Counted from the first letter of the stretch, positions 27,137-36,132 are shown. The stretch is 51,393 nt of DNA from Oceanobacillus luteolus (GCF_023715655.1 NZ_JAMBON010000025.1:1-51393); one strand, 5' to 3'. Notes: a model not told the origin generated them from the letters alone. Numbers and translations are program-made.

Positions 27137-27274
27137 ATGGAGGTCATCACAATTATAGCAGCTATGCTTGCTTTCCTGACTGCTTTGGTAAACTTAAAAA
27201 CTGCTATAATTAACTTCAAAAGAAAAGACCATCGCTCAGGAGCGATAGTCCAGCTATTGTCGGGTAAGGGATAA
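27137..27274 (+). CDS. 45-residue membrane peptide, candidate SOS-induced type I toxin
   Basis: Start ATG 27137, stop TAA 27272-27274, with a GGGGGTG ribosome site 8 bases upstream. Residues 2-26 form one hydrophobic helix (EVITIIAAMLAFLTALVNL and on), followed by a basic patch KRKDHR (28-33) and a short tail: the shape of small type I toxins such as TisB, Fst, TxpA. In the leader, CCCCC (27111-27115) can pair with GGGGG of the ribosome site (27124-27128), hiding it, as in many type I toxin mRNAs. A LexA box and extended -10 control it. Homology to a named toxin family is not claimed. Confidence 0.65.
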   Translation: MEVITIIAAMLAFLTALVNLKTAIINFKRKDHRSGAIVQLLSGKG

Positions 27275-27286
27275 GCTCCCTTACCC
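27262..27286. terminator. Hairpin at the 3' end of the peptide gene
   Basis: GGGTAAGGGA and TCCCTTACCC form a perfect 10-bp stem that includes the last codons and, in its loop, the TAA stop. It has no direct U-run, so it is either a weak terminator or a stabilising 3' structure. GGGTAAGG is also complementary to CCTTACCC at 27106-27113. Confidence 0.5.
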
Positions 27287-27305
27287 TCCTCCATATTCTA
27301 TTTTT

Positions 27306-27334
27306 AATATATCCCATTTATTCATGAATAGCAA
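27306..27334 (-). promoter_or_regulatory. Possible antisense RNA promoter
   Basis: On the minus strand TTGCTA (27334-27329) and TATATT (27311-27306) are 17 bp apart. A transcript starting near 27299 would run antisense through the membrane peptide mRNA. Both boxes deviate from consensus, so this is only a candidate. Confidence 0.35.
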
Positions 27335-27364
27335 GATATTCGAGAGGTAGAAAGAACTATTACT

Positions 27365-28106
<742 letters not shown>

Positions 28107-28176
28107 TTAGAACACCCCAATCCAATGATTGTTATTTGTGAAATGGTTAACATACTTTATTTATCTAAAATAGGGA

Positions 28177-28198
28177 ATGATATCCCAAAGATATCATT
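28177..28198 (-). terminator. Weak hairpin behind the sensor kinase gene
   Basis: AATGATAT and ATATCATT flank a short loop next to the kinase stop codon; the U-run on the minus side (CCCTATTTTA) is imperfect. Confidence 0.4.
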
Positions 28199-28199
28199 A

Positions 28200-29117
28200 T
28201 TATTCCCTCTCTAAGATCGTCCATTCACAAATAATCACCAACTCGTTTTGCACTAATTCAGCTGTAATACTTCCATTCATCTTCTCCATCAAACTTTTTA
28301 CAATTGCTAAACCAAGACCTGTACTTTTTCCAGAGCGTGCACGGTCTCCTGTATAAAAGCGGTCAAACATCCGCTCGACATCCAGTTTTGTCAGATTCTC
28401 AGCAGTATTTTTTATGATTAATCGTACATATTTCCCCTCTTGTTCCATCCGGATGACAATATTACCATCCGAATGTGTGATTGCATTGATAATTAAATTC
28501 TCAATGACTCTTGAGATTGCTGACTTATCTGCCAGAATCATCATTTCAGCGTCAGGCAACTCAATAGTGGGTTCCATATTATTTTCATGAAAACGATCAT
28601 AAAAGCTCATTAAAACTTCAATAATCAATTGCTTTAACTGGATATTTTCCAATTTTAACTGATGTTCTGCAGATTCTATAATACTTAACTCAAAGAAATC
28701 CTTTAACAAAACTTCTAATCGTTCAGCTCTTTCTTTTGCAATACGTAACATTTCTTGCTTCTCCTCAGGAGATGTTTCTTCCTCTTCCGCTAATTGAATA
28801 TAACCTAAGATAGAGGTTAGTGGTGTTCTAAGGTCATGCGATATACTAGCAATTGCTCTTTTTTGTTCTTTTTCAAAAGTAATTCGTTTCTTATTCTGAA
28901 CGATATATCGATCAATCAAACGATTAATTTCTACACCTAAACCTTCTATTTCTTTATCTAACAGTGCAACATCGATTTTCTTGTTTGTCTTGCCATCGTT
29001 GTAAGTTTCAAGTTGCATGCGCATTTTTTGAACTTCCTTTTTAAAAGCATGGAAGCGGGTGGTTACAAAGACAAATAGTATTACTATTGCAATAAAAAAT
29101 AAAATCAATCCACTCAC
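28200..29117 (-). CDS. Sensor histidine kinase with a single membrane helix
   Basis: Membrane-bound histidine kinase of 305 residues, last gene of a regulator/ABC module. One N-terminal helix (about 3-20) is followed directly by a cytoplasmic coiled linker; there is no extracellular sensor domain. The phospho-acceptor is H94 in [12 protein letters not shown]; the ATPase domain shows [16 protein letters not shown] and [12 protein letters not shown]. The size and operon partners resemble YcbM of the Bacillus YcbLMNO set, where such kinases sense through their transporter. Start GTG 29117; TTG 29108 is an alternative. Confidence 0.88.
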   Translation of the reverse strand: MSGLILFFIAIVILFVFVTTRFHAFKKEVQKMRMQLETYNDGKTNKKIDVALLDKEIEGLGVEINRLIDRYIVQNKKRITFEKEQKRAIASISHDLRTPLTSILGYIQLAEEEETSPEEKQEMLRIAKERAERLEVLLKDFFELSIIESAEHQLKLENIQLKQLIIEVLMSFYDRFHENNMEPTIELPDAEMMILADKSAISRVIENLIINAITHSDGNIVIRMEQEGKYVRLIIKNTAENLTKLDVERMFDRFYTGDRARSGKSTGLGLAIVKSLMEKMNGSITAELVQNELVIICEWTILERE

Positions 29118-29130
29118 CCGCTTTCATTTC

Positions 29131-29898
29131 TTATTTAATTTCTTTTCTATTAAAGAGGAACATGCCGCAAACGGTAATGACAAATATTGTCCACAATCCA
29201 ATTACTATTGCTTTTATCTGCTCTCTACCCAACATCATAGGAGTAAATACGTCTGAAAATTGCTGGAAAATGGAGTAGTTGTAAATGACACCAACGATTG
29301 ACTCCGATGGGAATTGTTGCATTCCAATCATGACGATGTTCAACAGAATGGAGAAAAGAATTGTTTTACCACTTTCTTCAGTAATTATCGAAAGTAACAT
29401 GATTATCGCAGTATATCCTAGAAACTGTATAGTAAACAAACTGTACGCCCTACTTAAAAACTGTAAATTTTCCACACTCCATATTTCTGCATACCCAAAC
29501 GCAGATACTATGATTAAAGCAGTAATTAACGGAATAAGAATCGTAATCATCAACGATCCAAAAGAAAAAATAAGATACTTCGCCAAGTAAATCTTTGACC
29601 TATTATGACCACTCATCATTTGTGTGCGTATGATGCCATTATTGGAGAATTCACCGGAAATAAAAAAGCCAGCGAGTGATGCGACAATCAAGTTAAAAAT
29701 AAACGGTACCGTGAAAACACCTAAACCATTCAATTCTCCCAAACCAGCGGCATCAAACGGGGTGCCACTCATCATCCACCATTCCGTAATAATTAAACAA
29801 TGAAATAGAACACTTAAAGCCGAAACGGTTAACGTGATGACCCAAAATGATTTATTTCGCTGTAATTTATACCATTCAACTTTCAGCAGATTATTCAT
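29131..29898 (-). CDS. ABC-2 type permease of the two-component module
   Basis: Membrane subunit of 255 residues with six hydrophobic segments. The N terminus NNLLKVEWYKLQRNKSFWVITL and the internal FSNNGIIRTQMMSGHNRSKIYLAKY are typical of permeases of the BcrB/YcbO/LanE-G kind that protect against lantibiotics or other envelope-active peptides. The ATG overlaps the ATPase gene by 8 bases. The substrate is unknown. Confidence 0.83.
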   Translation of the reverse strand: MNNLLKVEWYKLQRNKSFWVITLTVSALSVLFHCLIITEWWMMSGTPFDAAGLGELNGLGVFTVPFIFNLIVASLAGFFISGEFSNNGIIRTQMMSGHNRSKIYLAKYLIFSFGSLMITILIPLITALIIVSAFGYAEIWSVENLQFLSRAYSLFTIQFLGYTAIIMLLSIITEESGKTILFSILLNIVMIGMQQFPSESIVGVIYNYSIFQQFSDVFTPMMLGREQIKAIVIGLWTIFVITVCGMFLFNRKEIK

Positions 29899-30814
29899 GC
29901 TCTCCCTCCTCTATCACCTTTGAAAAGTAACTTTCAAGGCTATCACCATTTTGAGAGAGATGCTCCATGATTAGACCCTTTTGGGTAAGTGCAAGTGAAA
30001 CTGTACGAATATCGTCGAGATAATCATAAAGTTTAATCGTACCATCTTGCATTATTTCAAAGTCTGAAGTTGCCAACTCTTGCTCCAATACCGTGGAAGC
30101 GATTGCTGGCCGATCCACTTTAATTTGCAGATACTGTCTACACTTCTCATCCAACTCTTTTGCTGTTAATTCCTCCATCAACTTTCCTTTATGAATAATC
30201 CCGAAACTGGTTGCAAGCAAATGAAGTTCACTCAAAATATGACTCGAAATCAAAACAGTTATTCCTTTTTCATGATTAATATTTTTAATTAGTTCTCTTA
30301 ATTCAACAATTCCTGTGGGATCAAGTCCATTTATCGGTTCATCGAGTAATAAAAATTCCGGGTCACTTAGTAATGCAATACCAATCCCCAGCCTTTGTTT
30401 CATCCCCATTGAAAAGTTTTTCACTTTCTTATTTTTCGTATCCATGAGCCCAACTAGTTGTAATATATTATCAATGGACTCTCTACCCGGTATACCTCTC
30501 TGTATCCGTTGTATCTCCAAGTTTTCAAAAGCACTCATATTCGGAAATAGCGCGGGACTTTCTATGAGAGCACCCATCCTTTTTTGTGCATTTGTTAATC
30601 CTTTTGGATCGTCGTTTCCAAACCATTCGATAGTGCCTTCGGTTGGAAAAGCAAGCCCCGTAATTAGACGTAAAAGTGTAGATTTCCCTGCTCCATTTTG
30701 ACCGATAAATCCATATATTTCACCTTGCTTGATGTTAAGATTCACATTTTCCAGGGCATAATTATGTTTATATTTTTTCGTTAAGTTCTTGGTTCGTAGT
30801 ATATATTCACTCAT
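29891..30814 (-). CDS. ABC transporter ATP-binding protein of the two-component module
   Basis: ATPase subunit of 307 residues (the same length as YcbN). Walker A is GQNGAGKST, signature FSMGMKQRLGIGIALL, Walker B FLLLDEPINGLDPTG, switch His in ISSHILSELHLLA, then a C-terminal BcrA-type tail. The start is ATG 30814 with GGGAGG 7 bases upstream; the in-frame ATG at 30844 lies within the promoter described below. Forms an exporter with the permease that follows. Confidence 0.88.
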   Translation of the reverse strand: MSEYILRTKNLTKKYKHNYALENVNLNIKQGEIYGFIGQNGAGKSTLLRLITGLAFPTEGTIEWFGNDDPKGLTNAQKRMGALIESPALFPNMSAFENLEIQRIQRGIPGRESIDNILQLVGLMDTKNKKVKNFSMGMKQRLGIGIALLSDPEFLLLDEPINGLDPTGIVELRELIKNINHEKGITVLISSHILSELHLLATSFGIIHKGKLMEELTAKELDEKCRQYLQIKVDRPAIASTVLEQELATSDFEIMQDGTIKLYDYLDDIRTVSLALTQKGLIMEHLSQNGDSLESYFSKVIEEGEHE

Positions 30815-30842
30815 TTTATGACCTCCCTTAGTGACTAACATC

Positions 30843-30898
30843 ATTATGACCGGTGAAACATAAGAAAGACTTAAGATACCCCTTAAGAAAACCTTAAG
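30843..30898 (-). promoter_or_regulatory. Response-regulator element and -10 of the ABC genes
   Basis: A 43-bp element at 30856-30898 has four TTAAG-like direct repeats starting at 30859, 30870, 30882 and 30893 (spacing 11, 12, 11). A -10 CATAAT lies 7 bases beyond it at 30843-30848 with no normal -35. The same element and the same 7-base spacing occur upstream of the papain-like gene (32218-32273). The repeat spacing fits OmpR-type regulators, so the neighbouring response regulator is the likely binder. Confidence 0.65.
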
Positions 30899-31586
30899 AT
30901 TTCATTCGATAGCCCATGCCCCAAATCGTCTCTATATATTCTTCTGCCGGATTGGCGTTCGCGAGTTTATTCCGTAAGTTGCTCATATGAACATTTACAG
31001 TATTATCATCTCCGTGAAAAGGCTCGCCCCATACACTTTCAAAAACATTCGCTTTGGAGAATACCTTTTGAGGCGATTCCATCAGCAAAGATAAAATTTT
31101 ATATTCCCGTCCAGTCAATGTGAGCATAGAACCGTTAACAGTTACTTTCATTGCTTCCAAATCCAATTGAATGTCCTTATGAGTGAGCATTGCTTTAGGT
31201 TGCTCACTTGTATACTTATACCGTCGCAAAAGGGAGTCTATTCGTGCAGACACCTCCTCTACATCAAATGGTTTGGAAATAAAATCATCTGCTCCTTTAC
31301 GCAATGTGCCAATACGTGTTTCTGTTTCATTCTTAGCAGAAATGATGATGACCGGAATCGATCCTTTTAACCGGATTTTATGAAGCACATCCTCACCGGA
31401 CAATCCCGGAATCATCAAATCCAACAAAATTAAATCCCAAGATTGGTTATCTAAGTGAAGTAAAGCTTCTGTTCCAGAATAGGCAGACTTTGCCTTATAG
31501 CCGCTTTTCTTAATTATTCTACACAACAGTTGATTGATGTCGTTGTCATCTTCAACCACTAAGATATTAATTGCTTGATGCAACAC
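30894..31586 (-). CDS. OmpR family response regulator
   Basis: Two-component response regulator of 230 residues. Receiver domain: acidic pocket VVEDD (10-14), phospho-acceptor D56 in LILLDLMIPG, Lys in ISKPFD near 106. C-terminal winged helix: LTGREYKILSLLMESPQKVFSK and NVHMSNLRNKL with GMGYR at the end. It stands upstream of the ABC and kinase genes and probably activates them through the 43-bp repeats. Start GTG 31586 behind AAGGGAG. Confidence 0.92.
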   Translation of the reverse strand: MLHQAINILVVEDDNDINQLLCRIIKKSGYKAKSAYSGTEALLHLDNQSWDLILLDLMIPGLSGEDVLHKIRLKGSIPVIIISAKNETETRIGTLRKGADDFISKPFDVEEVSARIDSLLRRYKYTSEQPKAMLTHKDIQLDLEAMKVTVNGSMLTLTGREYKILSLLMESPQKVFSKANVFESVWGEPFHGDDNTVNVHMSNLRNKLANANPAEEYIETIWGMGYRMKS

Positions 31587-31621
31587 TGATCACTCCCTTT
31601 TATATAAACAGATAAGTTGGA

Positions 31622-32197
31622 TTAAACTTCTGCCGCTACAAACGAACTGAAACCAAAACGTTCTGTTTCTTCATTCCTATGATATCCTCTCAGTGCTCCC
31701 TCATAAACAAGACCTAATTCAACACATTCCTGAATATCACCTGGTGAAATTAATCCCGGCTGTTTCTTTATATCAACTACATTTCCTTCTTTAAGAACAG
31801 TTGCAACAAATTGTGAACAGAAGAAAGCATTTTTCCTTTCAATCGGTTTGTTAAACAAGAAGCCGAATAGACCTATGAAATTATAATGATACTTGTCTTG
31901 CTGCAATTCCATCTTTTTTATAAACCTTTCCACTCTTTCAAATTGCTCCTCTGATACGCTTACCGAATAAATTGCACAACTAGCATGTTTGAACAATCCT
32001 GACTTGGTATTTTCTTGAACAAATCCACCTCTGAAAGGATTGTACATTCTCTTTCTCCCAAAACTATAGACTTTTTTCAATTCTCCATCAAGGGAAATAG
32101 AGACATGGTTATATGTTTTTTTCGTATAAAGTTTAATCATTTTAGTTAGCAGTGATCCTGTATCTGACAATAAAATATATAACTTTTTATTTTTCAC
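31622..32197 (-). CDS. Permuted papain-like hydrolase in the two-component regulon
   Basis: Paralog of the protein at 21739-22323: 191 residues, catalytic pair H31 (YNHVSIS) and C127 (NAFFCSQF) in the order of circularly permuted NlpC/P60 (YiiX-like) enzymes. I place the start at GTG 32197, since GAGGTG lies 6 bases upstream and the N termini of the paralogs then match (KNKKLYILLSDTG against KERNVYILLTDTG); GTG 32206 is an alternative. It leads the module with the response regulator 36 bases behind and carries the shared 43-bp element in its promoter. A role in cell-envelope or antibiotic response is inference. Confidence 0.75.
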   Translation of the reverse strand: MKNKKLYILLSDTGSLLTKMIKLYTKKTYNHVSISLDGELKKVYSFGRKRMYNPFRGGFVQENTKSGLFKHASCAIYSVSVSEEQFERVERFIKKMELQQDKYHYNFIGLFGFLFNKPIERKNAFFCSQFVATVLKEGNVVDIKKQPGLISPGDIQECVELGLVYEGALRGYHRNEETERFGFSSFVAAEV

Positions 32198-32217
32198 ATC
32201 TGTCACCTCTGTTTGTA

Positions 32218-32273
32218 ACTATACAGAGTAAAACATAAGGAATACTTAATTCATTTCTTAAGAAATAATTAAG
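32218..32273 (-). promoter_or_regulatory. Response-regulator element and -10 of the papain-like gene
   Basis: Second copy of the 43-bp repeat element (32231-32273), identical to the copy at 30856-30898 in 32 of 43 columns without gaps. The -10 TATAGT at 32218-32223 again lies 7 bases from it. Confidence 0.65.
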
Positions 32274-32285
32274 TTATTAAACAAC

Positions 32286-32318
32286 TAAAAAGACTACCAC
32301 TTATGGAAGTGATAGTCT
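32286..32318 (-). terminator. Terminator of the PPOX-type gene
   Basis: AGACTACCACTT and AAGTGATAGTCT form a stem (one mismatch) around ATGG; on the minus strand TTTTTAG follows. Confidence 0.8.
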
Positions 32319-32328
32319 CTTTCATTTA

Positions 32329-32760
32329 TTAATTTAGATGCAATTCCATCGGCTCATTCCCTTTCTTATTCATGAGCCTGATACCGATTGGCTGAATTTC
32401 CAACAAGGTATAGTTTGGATCTTCTGGTCCATCAAAATACAATTTCATATCATCATTCCACAACTCTTTTTTTAATTCCTCCGAATGATTAAACGTTACT
32501 TTCCCTTGATACTCGACAAATTCATCACCAAAACCGTCACCTTCATACCCAATGATTATGTGAGTATATGGGTTTGCTTCTAGTTCATCTGTTTTCTCCG
32601 CATGCTTATCAGTTGGGGTAAACAGAGTCAAATCCCGATGAAAAAAAGTCATATATCTAGAGTGGGGCTTATTATTTTTTATCGTCGCCATCGTTCCAAT
32701 ATGACTTTCATTAAGTATTTTCTCAATTTGCTGTCTGACTTCCTCTTGATTCAATGACAT
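32329..32760 (-). CDS. Pyridoxamine 5'-phosphate oxidase-like stress protein
   Basis: FMN-binding split-barrel protein of 143 residues, like Bacillus general stress protein 26 and related PPOX-fold proteins. The N-terminal helix is followed by SHIGTMATIKNNKPHSRYMTFFHRDLTLFTPT, the family's flavin-contact region, and a closing segment EIQPIGIRLMNKKG. Not a true PdxH; the usual role is flavin-dependent reduction in stress. Start ATG 32760 behind AAGGAG. Single gene. Confidence 0.83.
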   Translation of the reverse strand: MSLNQEEVRQQIEKILNESHIGTMATIKNNKPHSRYMTFFHRDLTLFTPTDKHAEKTDELEANPYTHIIIGYEGDGFGDEFVEYQGKVTFNHSEELKKELWNDDMKLYFDGPEDPNYTLLEIQPIGIRLMNKKGNEPMELHLN

Positions 32761-32882
32761 GCACTCCTTGTAGATTTAGTCATGCTATTGTTTGTTAAAT
32801 TGGTAAAAAATATACGATTCATTCTCAGTTGTCACTCCTTTCCAGCCTTTTCATAATCTATAGGCAGGAGGGGAATACGAGG

Positions 32883-33827
32883 ATGAGTTTCAGTATATTT
32901 CTTCAAGAGATGCTTGTATTGTATATCATTGGACTGATTGGTTTCTTTGCTCGAAAGAAAGACATATTGAACCAACATGCAACTCAAGTGCTGACACAAC
33001 TGATATTGAATTTGACCCTCCCCTTTTTAATTCTTTACGCGATGGGTCAACCATATGTTTCCGGAGTGACGGGTAAAGTTTTTTGGTTAATTCCTATTTC
33101 TTTTCTTATTTTGAGTTCAGCAATCATATTAACCTTTCTTTTAAGAAAAGTGCTTCAGCTACCCGACGACAGGAGAAGGGTATTAGAAGGATTGGTCATC
33201 TTTGGAAATCAAGGATTTATTGGATTCGCATTATTATCCAGCCTTTTTCCTGAACACGGTCCACTATTTGTGAGTATTTTTAATTTGCCTTATCTCTTAT
33301 TGATTTGGACATATGGGGTATATTTATTCGTCGGCAATAAGGGAAACATTCCATGGAGGAAGATATTTCTTAACCCTGGAATTCTTGCAACGCTGATTGG
33401 AATCCTCATTTTTATGCTGCCAATCCATTGGCCAGTTATGTTATCCGCCCTATTCAACATAGTCGGAAATACCACCATTCCGCTGTCTATGTTGCTTATC
33501 GGAGCATTACTTGCCAACATGCAGCTGAAACAATCCCTTGTTCTGTTAAAAGATAAAACGATGTGGCTGGTTACGGGATTACGATTAATCATACTACCGC
33601 TTTTACTGTTACCTATTATATTCTTTTCCTTGCCTTTTCCACTTGCAGCAACCGCCATCCTCGTTACAGCAACACCAGCAGCCCCTACAATCGCCCTCTA
33701 CTCCCAAACGTACGGTGGGGATACGGATTATGCTGCTTTCGGTTCAGCATGGACGACTCTATTATCAGCCTTCACCATACCAATGCTATATATTCTATTG
33801 TTGACCTGTTACCATATAATTCACTGA
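32883..33827 (+). CDS. AEC family (auxin efflux carrier-like) transporter
   Basis: Membrane carrier of 314 residues with about ten hydrophobic segments. The AEC hallmarks are present: GLIGFFARKKDILN near the N terminus, LPFLILYAMG in helix two region, NQGFIGFALLSSLFPEHGP in the middle and the C-terminal ATPAAPTIALYSQTYGGDTDYAA. Bacterial members export or import small organic acids such as malate; the substrate is unknown. Start ATG 32883 behind GGAGGGG; the in-frame ATG at 32829 has no ribosome site. Single gene. Confidence 0.87.
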   Translation: MSFSIFLQEMLVLYIIGLIGFFARKKDILNQHATQVLTQLILNLTLPFLILYAMGQPYVSGVTGKVFWLIPISFLILSSAIILTFLLRKVLQLPDDRRRVLEGLVIFGNQGFIGFALLSSLFPEHGPLFVSIFNLPYLLLIWTYGVYLFVGNKGNIPWRKIFLNPGILATLIGILIFMLPIHWPVMLSALFNIVGNTTIPLSMLLIGALLANMQLKQSLVLLKDKTMWLVTGLRLIILPLLLLPIIFFSLPFPLAATAILVTATPAAPTIALYSQTYGGDTDYAAFGSAWTTLLSAFTIPMLYILLLTCYHIIH

Positions 33828-33963
33828 TTTAATAAGGTATACGGTACACGTCAGGATGGAATAACCATTTCACAATATTCACCAGAAGAAGGATGGAGAG
33901 GCGACCCTCACAAACAACTAGAGCGTACTTTCATGTGAAAGAAAACTTCTCACTAGATAGTTA

Positions 33964-34413
33964 TTAAATGTAAAAACCTGCGATCTCCAAGTTTTCATTT
34001 ACAGTAACTTGAAACATGATATCCGCATCATTAAATACTCCATGAATCAAAATAACTTGATAACCACCATCAATTGTTTCTGTTTTGTTGTATTCGTAAT
34101 CAATGAATTCACCCATTTGAACTTCAAGGCTTTCCCATAATTCCTGTAATTCTGCTGCTCCAAGCTGCTCACTCATCGTTTGATCAAACTTATCTGTAGC
34201 TTCTTCATATTGTCCCTGACTCAACTGTTCAATAAAATTTTCTGCTAGAGCGATTGACTCTTCGTCCTCCTGGTTTTCTTTTTCTCCACTTTCTTCTTCA
34301 ACCTGCTGCTCAGTGGAGTCTGTCTCATCTTCTGCAGTGTCTTCAGCTTGATTACACGCCGCCAATGAAAAGATAGCTAAAATCAGGATAGCTCCTTTTA
34401 AAAATTTACTCAT
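33964..34413 (-). CDS. DUF3887-type lipoprotein
   Basis: Small lipoprotein of 149 residues: signal peptide to lipobox SLAAC with C20, an acidic linker of about 30 residues, then a NTF2-like DUF3887 domain (ESIALAENFIEQLSQGQYEEATDKFDQTM, ending LEIAGFYI). It lies 15 bases behind the alpha/beta hydrolase lipoprotein gene, which carries the same kind of domain, so both are in one operon and may have arisen by domain duplication. Start ATG 34413 behind AAGGAG. Confidence 0.75.
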   Translation of the reverse strand: MSKFLKGAILILAIFSLAACNQAEDTAEDETDSTEQQVEEESGEKENQEDEESIALAENFIEQLSQGQYEEATDKFDQTMSEQLGAAELQELWESLEVQMGEFIDYEYNKTETIDGGYQVILIHGVFNDADIMFQVTVNENLEIAGFYI

Positions 34414-34428
34414 TAATGATCCCACTCC

Positions 34429-35775
34429 TTATTTTTCTTGTTTTAGTATCCATTCTCCTATATCTTGGATTACTTTGTCATCCACTTGGCCTGGAACTTT
34501 GTATTCTGCTAGAGTTCCTTTATGCGGCCCTTCGTAGGCTACGAAAGAATGATTTAACCCCGGATAGCTGATTAAAGTTGCCTGTTCCTTACCAGAAAGC
34601 AATTCCTGCCATAGGGTAAAGTCTTTATCATAATATACTTGAAAGTCATCTTCTCCTTGTAAAATGAGAATGGGCTTTTCCATCTCATCAATCCAAGCTC
34701 GAGTATTGAATTTATCCATATCTTTAAGATAATACCCGTTCATCCCAAACACAGTCATATCTTGTGCTGCTTCATCCCCTATCTCTTCCAAACTTTTTGC
34801 CTTTTCATATTCTTCTTCAGCTAATTTCATCTGTTTTTCTTTCTCATCTTCATCCTTTATCTGACTTTGGATAGCAGCACGATTTTGATCATACGCCACT
34901 TCCCATGAAGGTCTTGGGGTACCGGCAAGAATGACTAAACCCGCATAATCTCCCCCTTCAACATCAATTCGAGGAGCCAACATTCCACCAAGGCTATGTC
35001 CCACGATAAAAACACGTTCTTCATCGATCCTCGGATCTGCTTTTGCCAATTCAGTAGCACGTATTGCATCTTCCACCGTTTCTTCAAATACAGTTAAACG
35101 ATTACCGAAATCCTTTATGAGTTCATCCGCATGGGTAAAGGTGCGTTTATCATAGCGGATGACTGCAATCCCCTGTTCTGCCAATCCCCACGCGATATCA
35201 CGGAATGGTTTATAGGCAAAGACCGCCTCATCCCGATCACTCGGTCCGGAACCATGGACAAGAACGACTGCAGGTACGGTGTCATCCATCTCCACAGGAA
35301 GAGTAAGCAGTCCTTCCAATTCATATTTTGTTCCTTCACCAACAGATATCTCTTCTTCAAGAATAGAGTCCGGCAATTCAACATTCATCATACCTTCAGA
35401 TAGATGGAAGCCTACCAATCGCCTATCTTGATTGAAAATCATCCGCACATCAAATTGAAAAGTCGTGTATTCCAATGTAGCCTCTACAATATCCAACGAT
35501 TCTGTACGATTTTCAGTTTGGAAAGAACGTGTAGCAATAAATTCACCACCCGCGGTCCTCTCTTCCCAATCCCCCGCTAAGTCGTCTACTGATACAGAAT
35601 TCTGAAGTTCTTCCACAAACCACCTTTCACTTATTTTTTGGTATTCCTCATTCTGGAGGAGCGTAATCACTTCTTGAGCAGCTTCTTCAATTGTCATTAC
35701 CTCTTCCTTCATACAACCCACTAATAACAGCAACATCACCAAGAAACAACACCGCTTACATCTTTTCATATACAT
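34429..35775 (-). CDS. Alpha/beta hydrolase lipoprotein with N-terminal DUF3887 domain
   Basis: Extracellular lipid-anchored hydrolase of 448 residues. The signal peptide ends in LLLVGC with lipidated C21; a DUF3887-like domain covers about residues 27-125, and an alpha/beta hydrolase domain of the dienelactone/BAAT-like type follows, with VLVHGSGPSDRDE as oxyanion loop, the nucleophile in VGHSLGG, an Asp in LQGEDDFQV and His in GLNHSFV. Proteins of this layout are often annotated as alpha/beta fold hydrolase/S9-like; the substrate is unknown. Start ATG 35775 with GGAGG 6 bases upstream. Confidence 0.85.
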   Translation of the reverse strand: MYMKRCKRCCFLVMLLLLVGCMKEEVMTIEEAAQEVITLLQNEEYQKISERWFVEELQNSVSVDDLAGDWEERTAGGEFIATRSFQTENRTESLDIVEATLEYTTFQFDVRMIFNQDRRLVGFHLSEGMMNVELPDSILEEEISVGEGTKYELEGLLTLPVEMDDTVPAVVLVHGSGPSDRDEAVFAYKPFRDIAWGLAEQGIAVIRYDKRTFTHADELIKDFGNRLTVFEETVEDAIRATELAKADPRIDEERVFIVGHSLGGMLAPRIDVEGGDYAGLVILAGTPRPSWEVAYDQNRAAIQSQIKDEDEKEKQMKLAEEEYEKAKSLEEIGDEAAQDMTVFGMNGYYLKDMDKFNTRAWIDEMEKPILILQGEDDFQVYYDKDFTLWQELLSGKEQATLISYPGLNHSFVAYEGPHKGTLAEYKVPGQVDDKVIQDIGEWILKQEK

Positions 35776-36132
35776 AGGATTCCTCCGTTTTATTCTCCTT
35801 TGTATTACGAATACCATCTAAAAAAAGTTTCGGTTTTCCATTCCTTTCACGGATAGTATTTGAATTAATAGTAACGAATTAAAATATCTAAAGACTAGTA
35901 AATTATTACATTCATCCAGTAATTTCCGTCATTTTCTCTTTAAACACTGGAAAATTTTCCGCATAAAATGTATATTTCAAATCTAATATACAAAGTTTAT
36001 TAGATGTTGGGAAAATTTACTCTATACTAGTATTGTCATTTTATATTATCTATAATAAAGTCAGGTGAGGAGGGGATTTCATCGAGAAATGATATAGGAT
36101 ATAGAATAAAATACTATAGAGAAAGAAGAAAC
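35776..36132. other. AT-rich intergenic region before the HTH-TPR regulator
   Basis: This 357-bp region holds the divergent promoters of the hydrolase operon and the HTH-TPR regulator. A 24-bp palindrome lies at 35969-35992. The last 57 bases (from 36076) are open in the regulator's reading frame and encode the start of its HTH domain. Confidence 0.6.
35969..35992. promoter_or_regulatory. Palindrome upstream of the HTH-TPR regulator
   Basis: TGTATATT and AATATACA are perfect inverted repeats with an 8-base spacer, about 110 bases upstream of the likely protein start. It could be the operator of this regulator, which in RNPP systems is often autoregulated. Confidence 0.4.

Noticed and set aside
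27070..27294. Minus-strand 74-residue frame opposite the SOS peptide
   Set aside because: It has no ribosome site at its ATG and is the mirror of the peptide gene; its hydrophobic part is explained by the peptide's helix codons.
29285..29590. Plus-strand 101-residue frame inside the ABC permease gene
   Set aside because: No ribosome site, and the opposite strand is a clear ABC-2 permease with overlapping partner genes.
33828..33938. Open 35-codon stretch behind the AEC transporter
   Set aside because: Reads protein-like (SQYSPEEGWRGDPHKQLERTFM) but has no start or ribosome site; too short to call even as a remnant.
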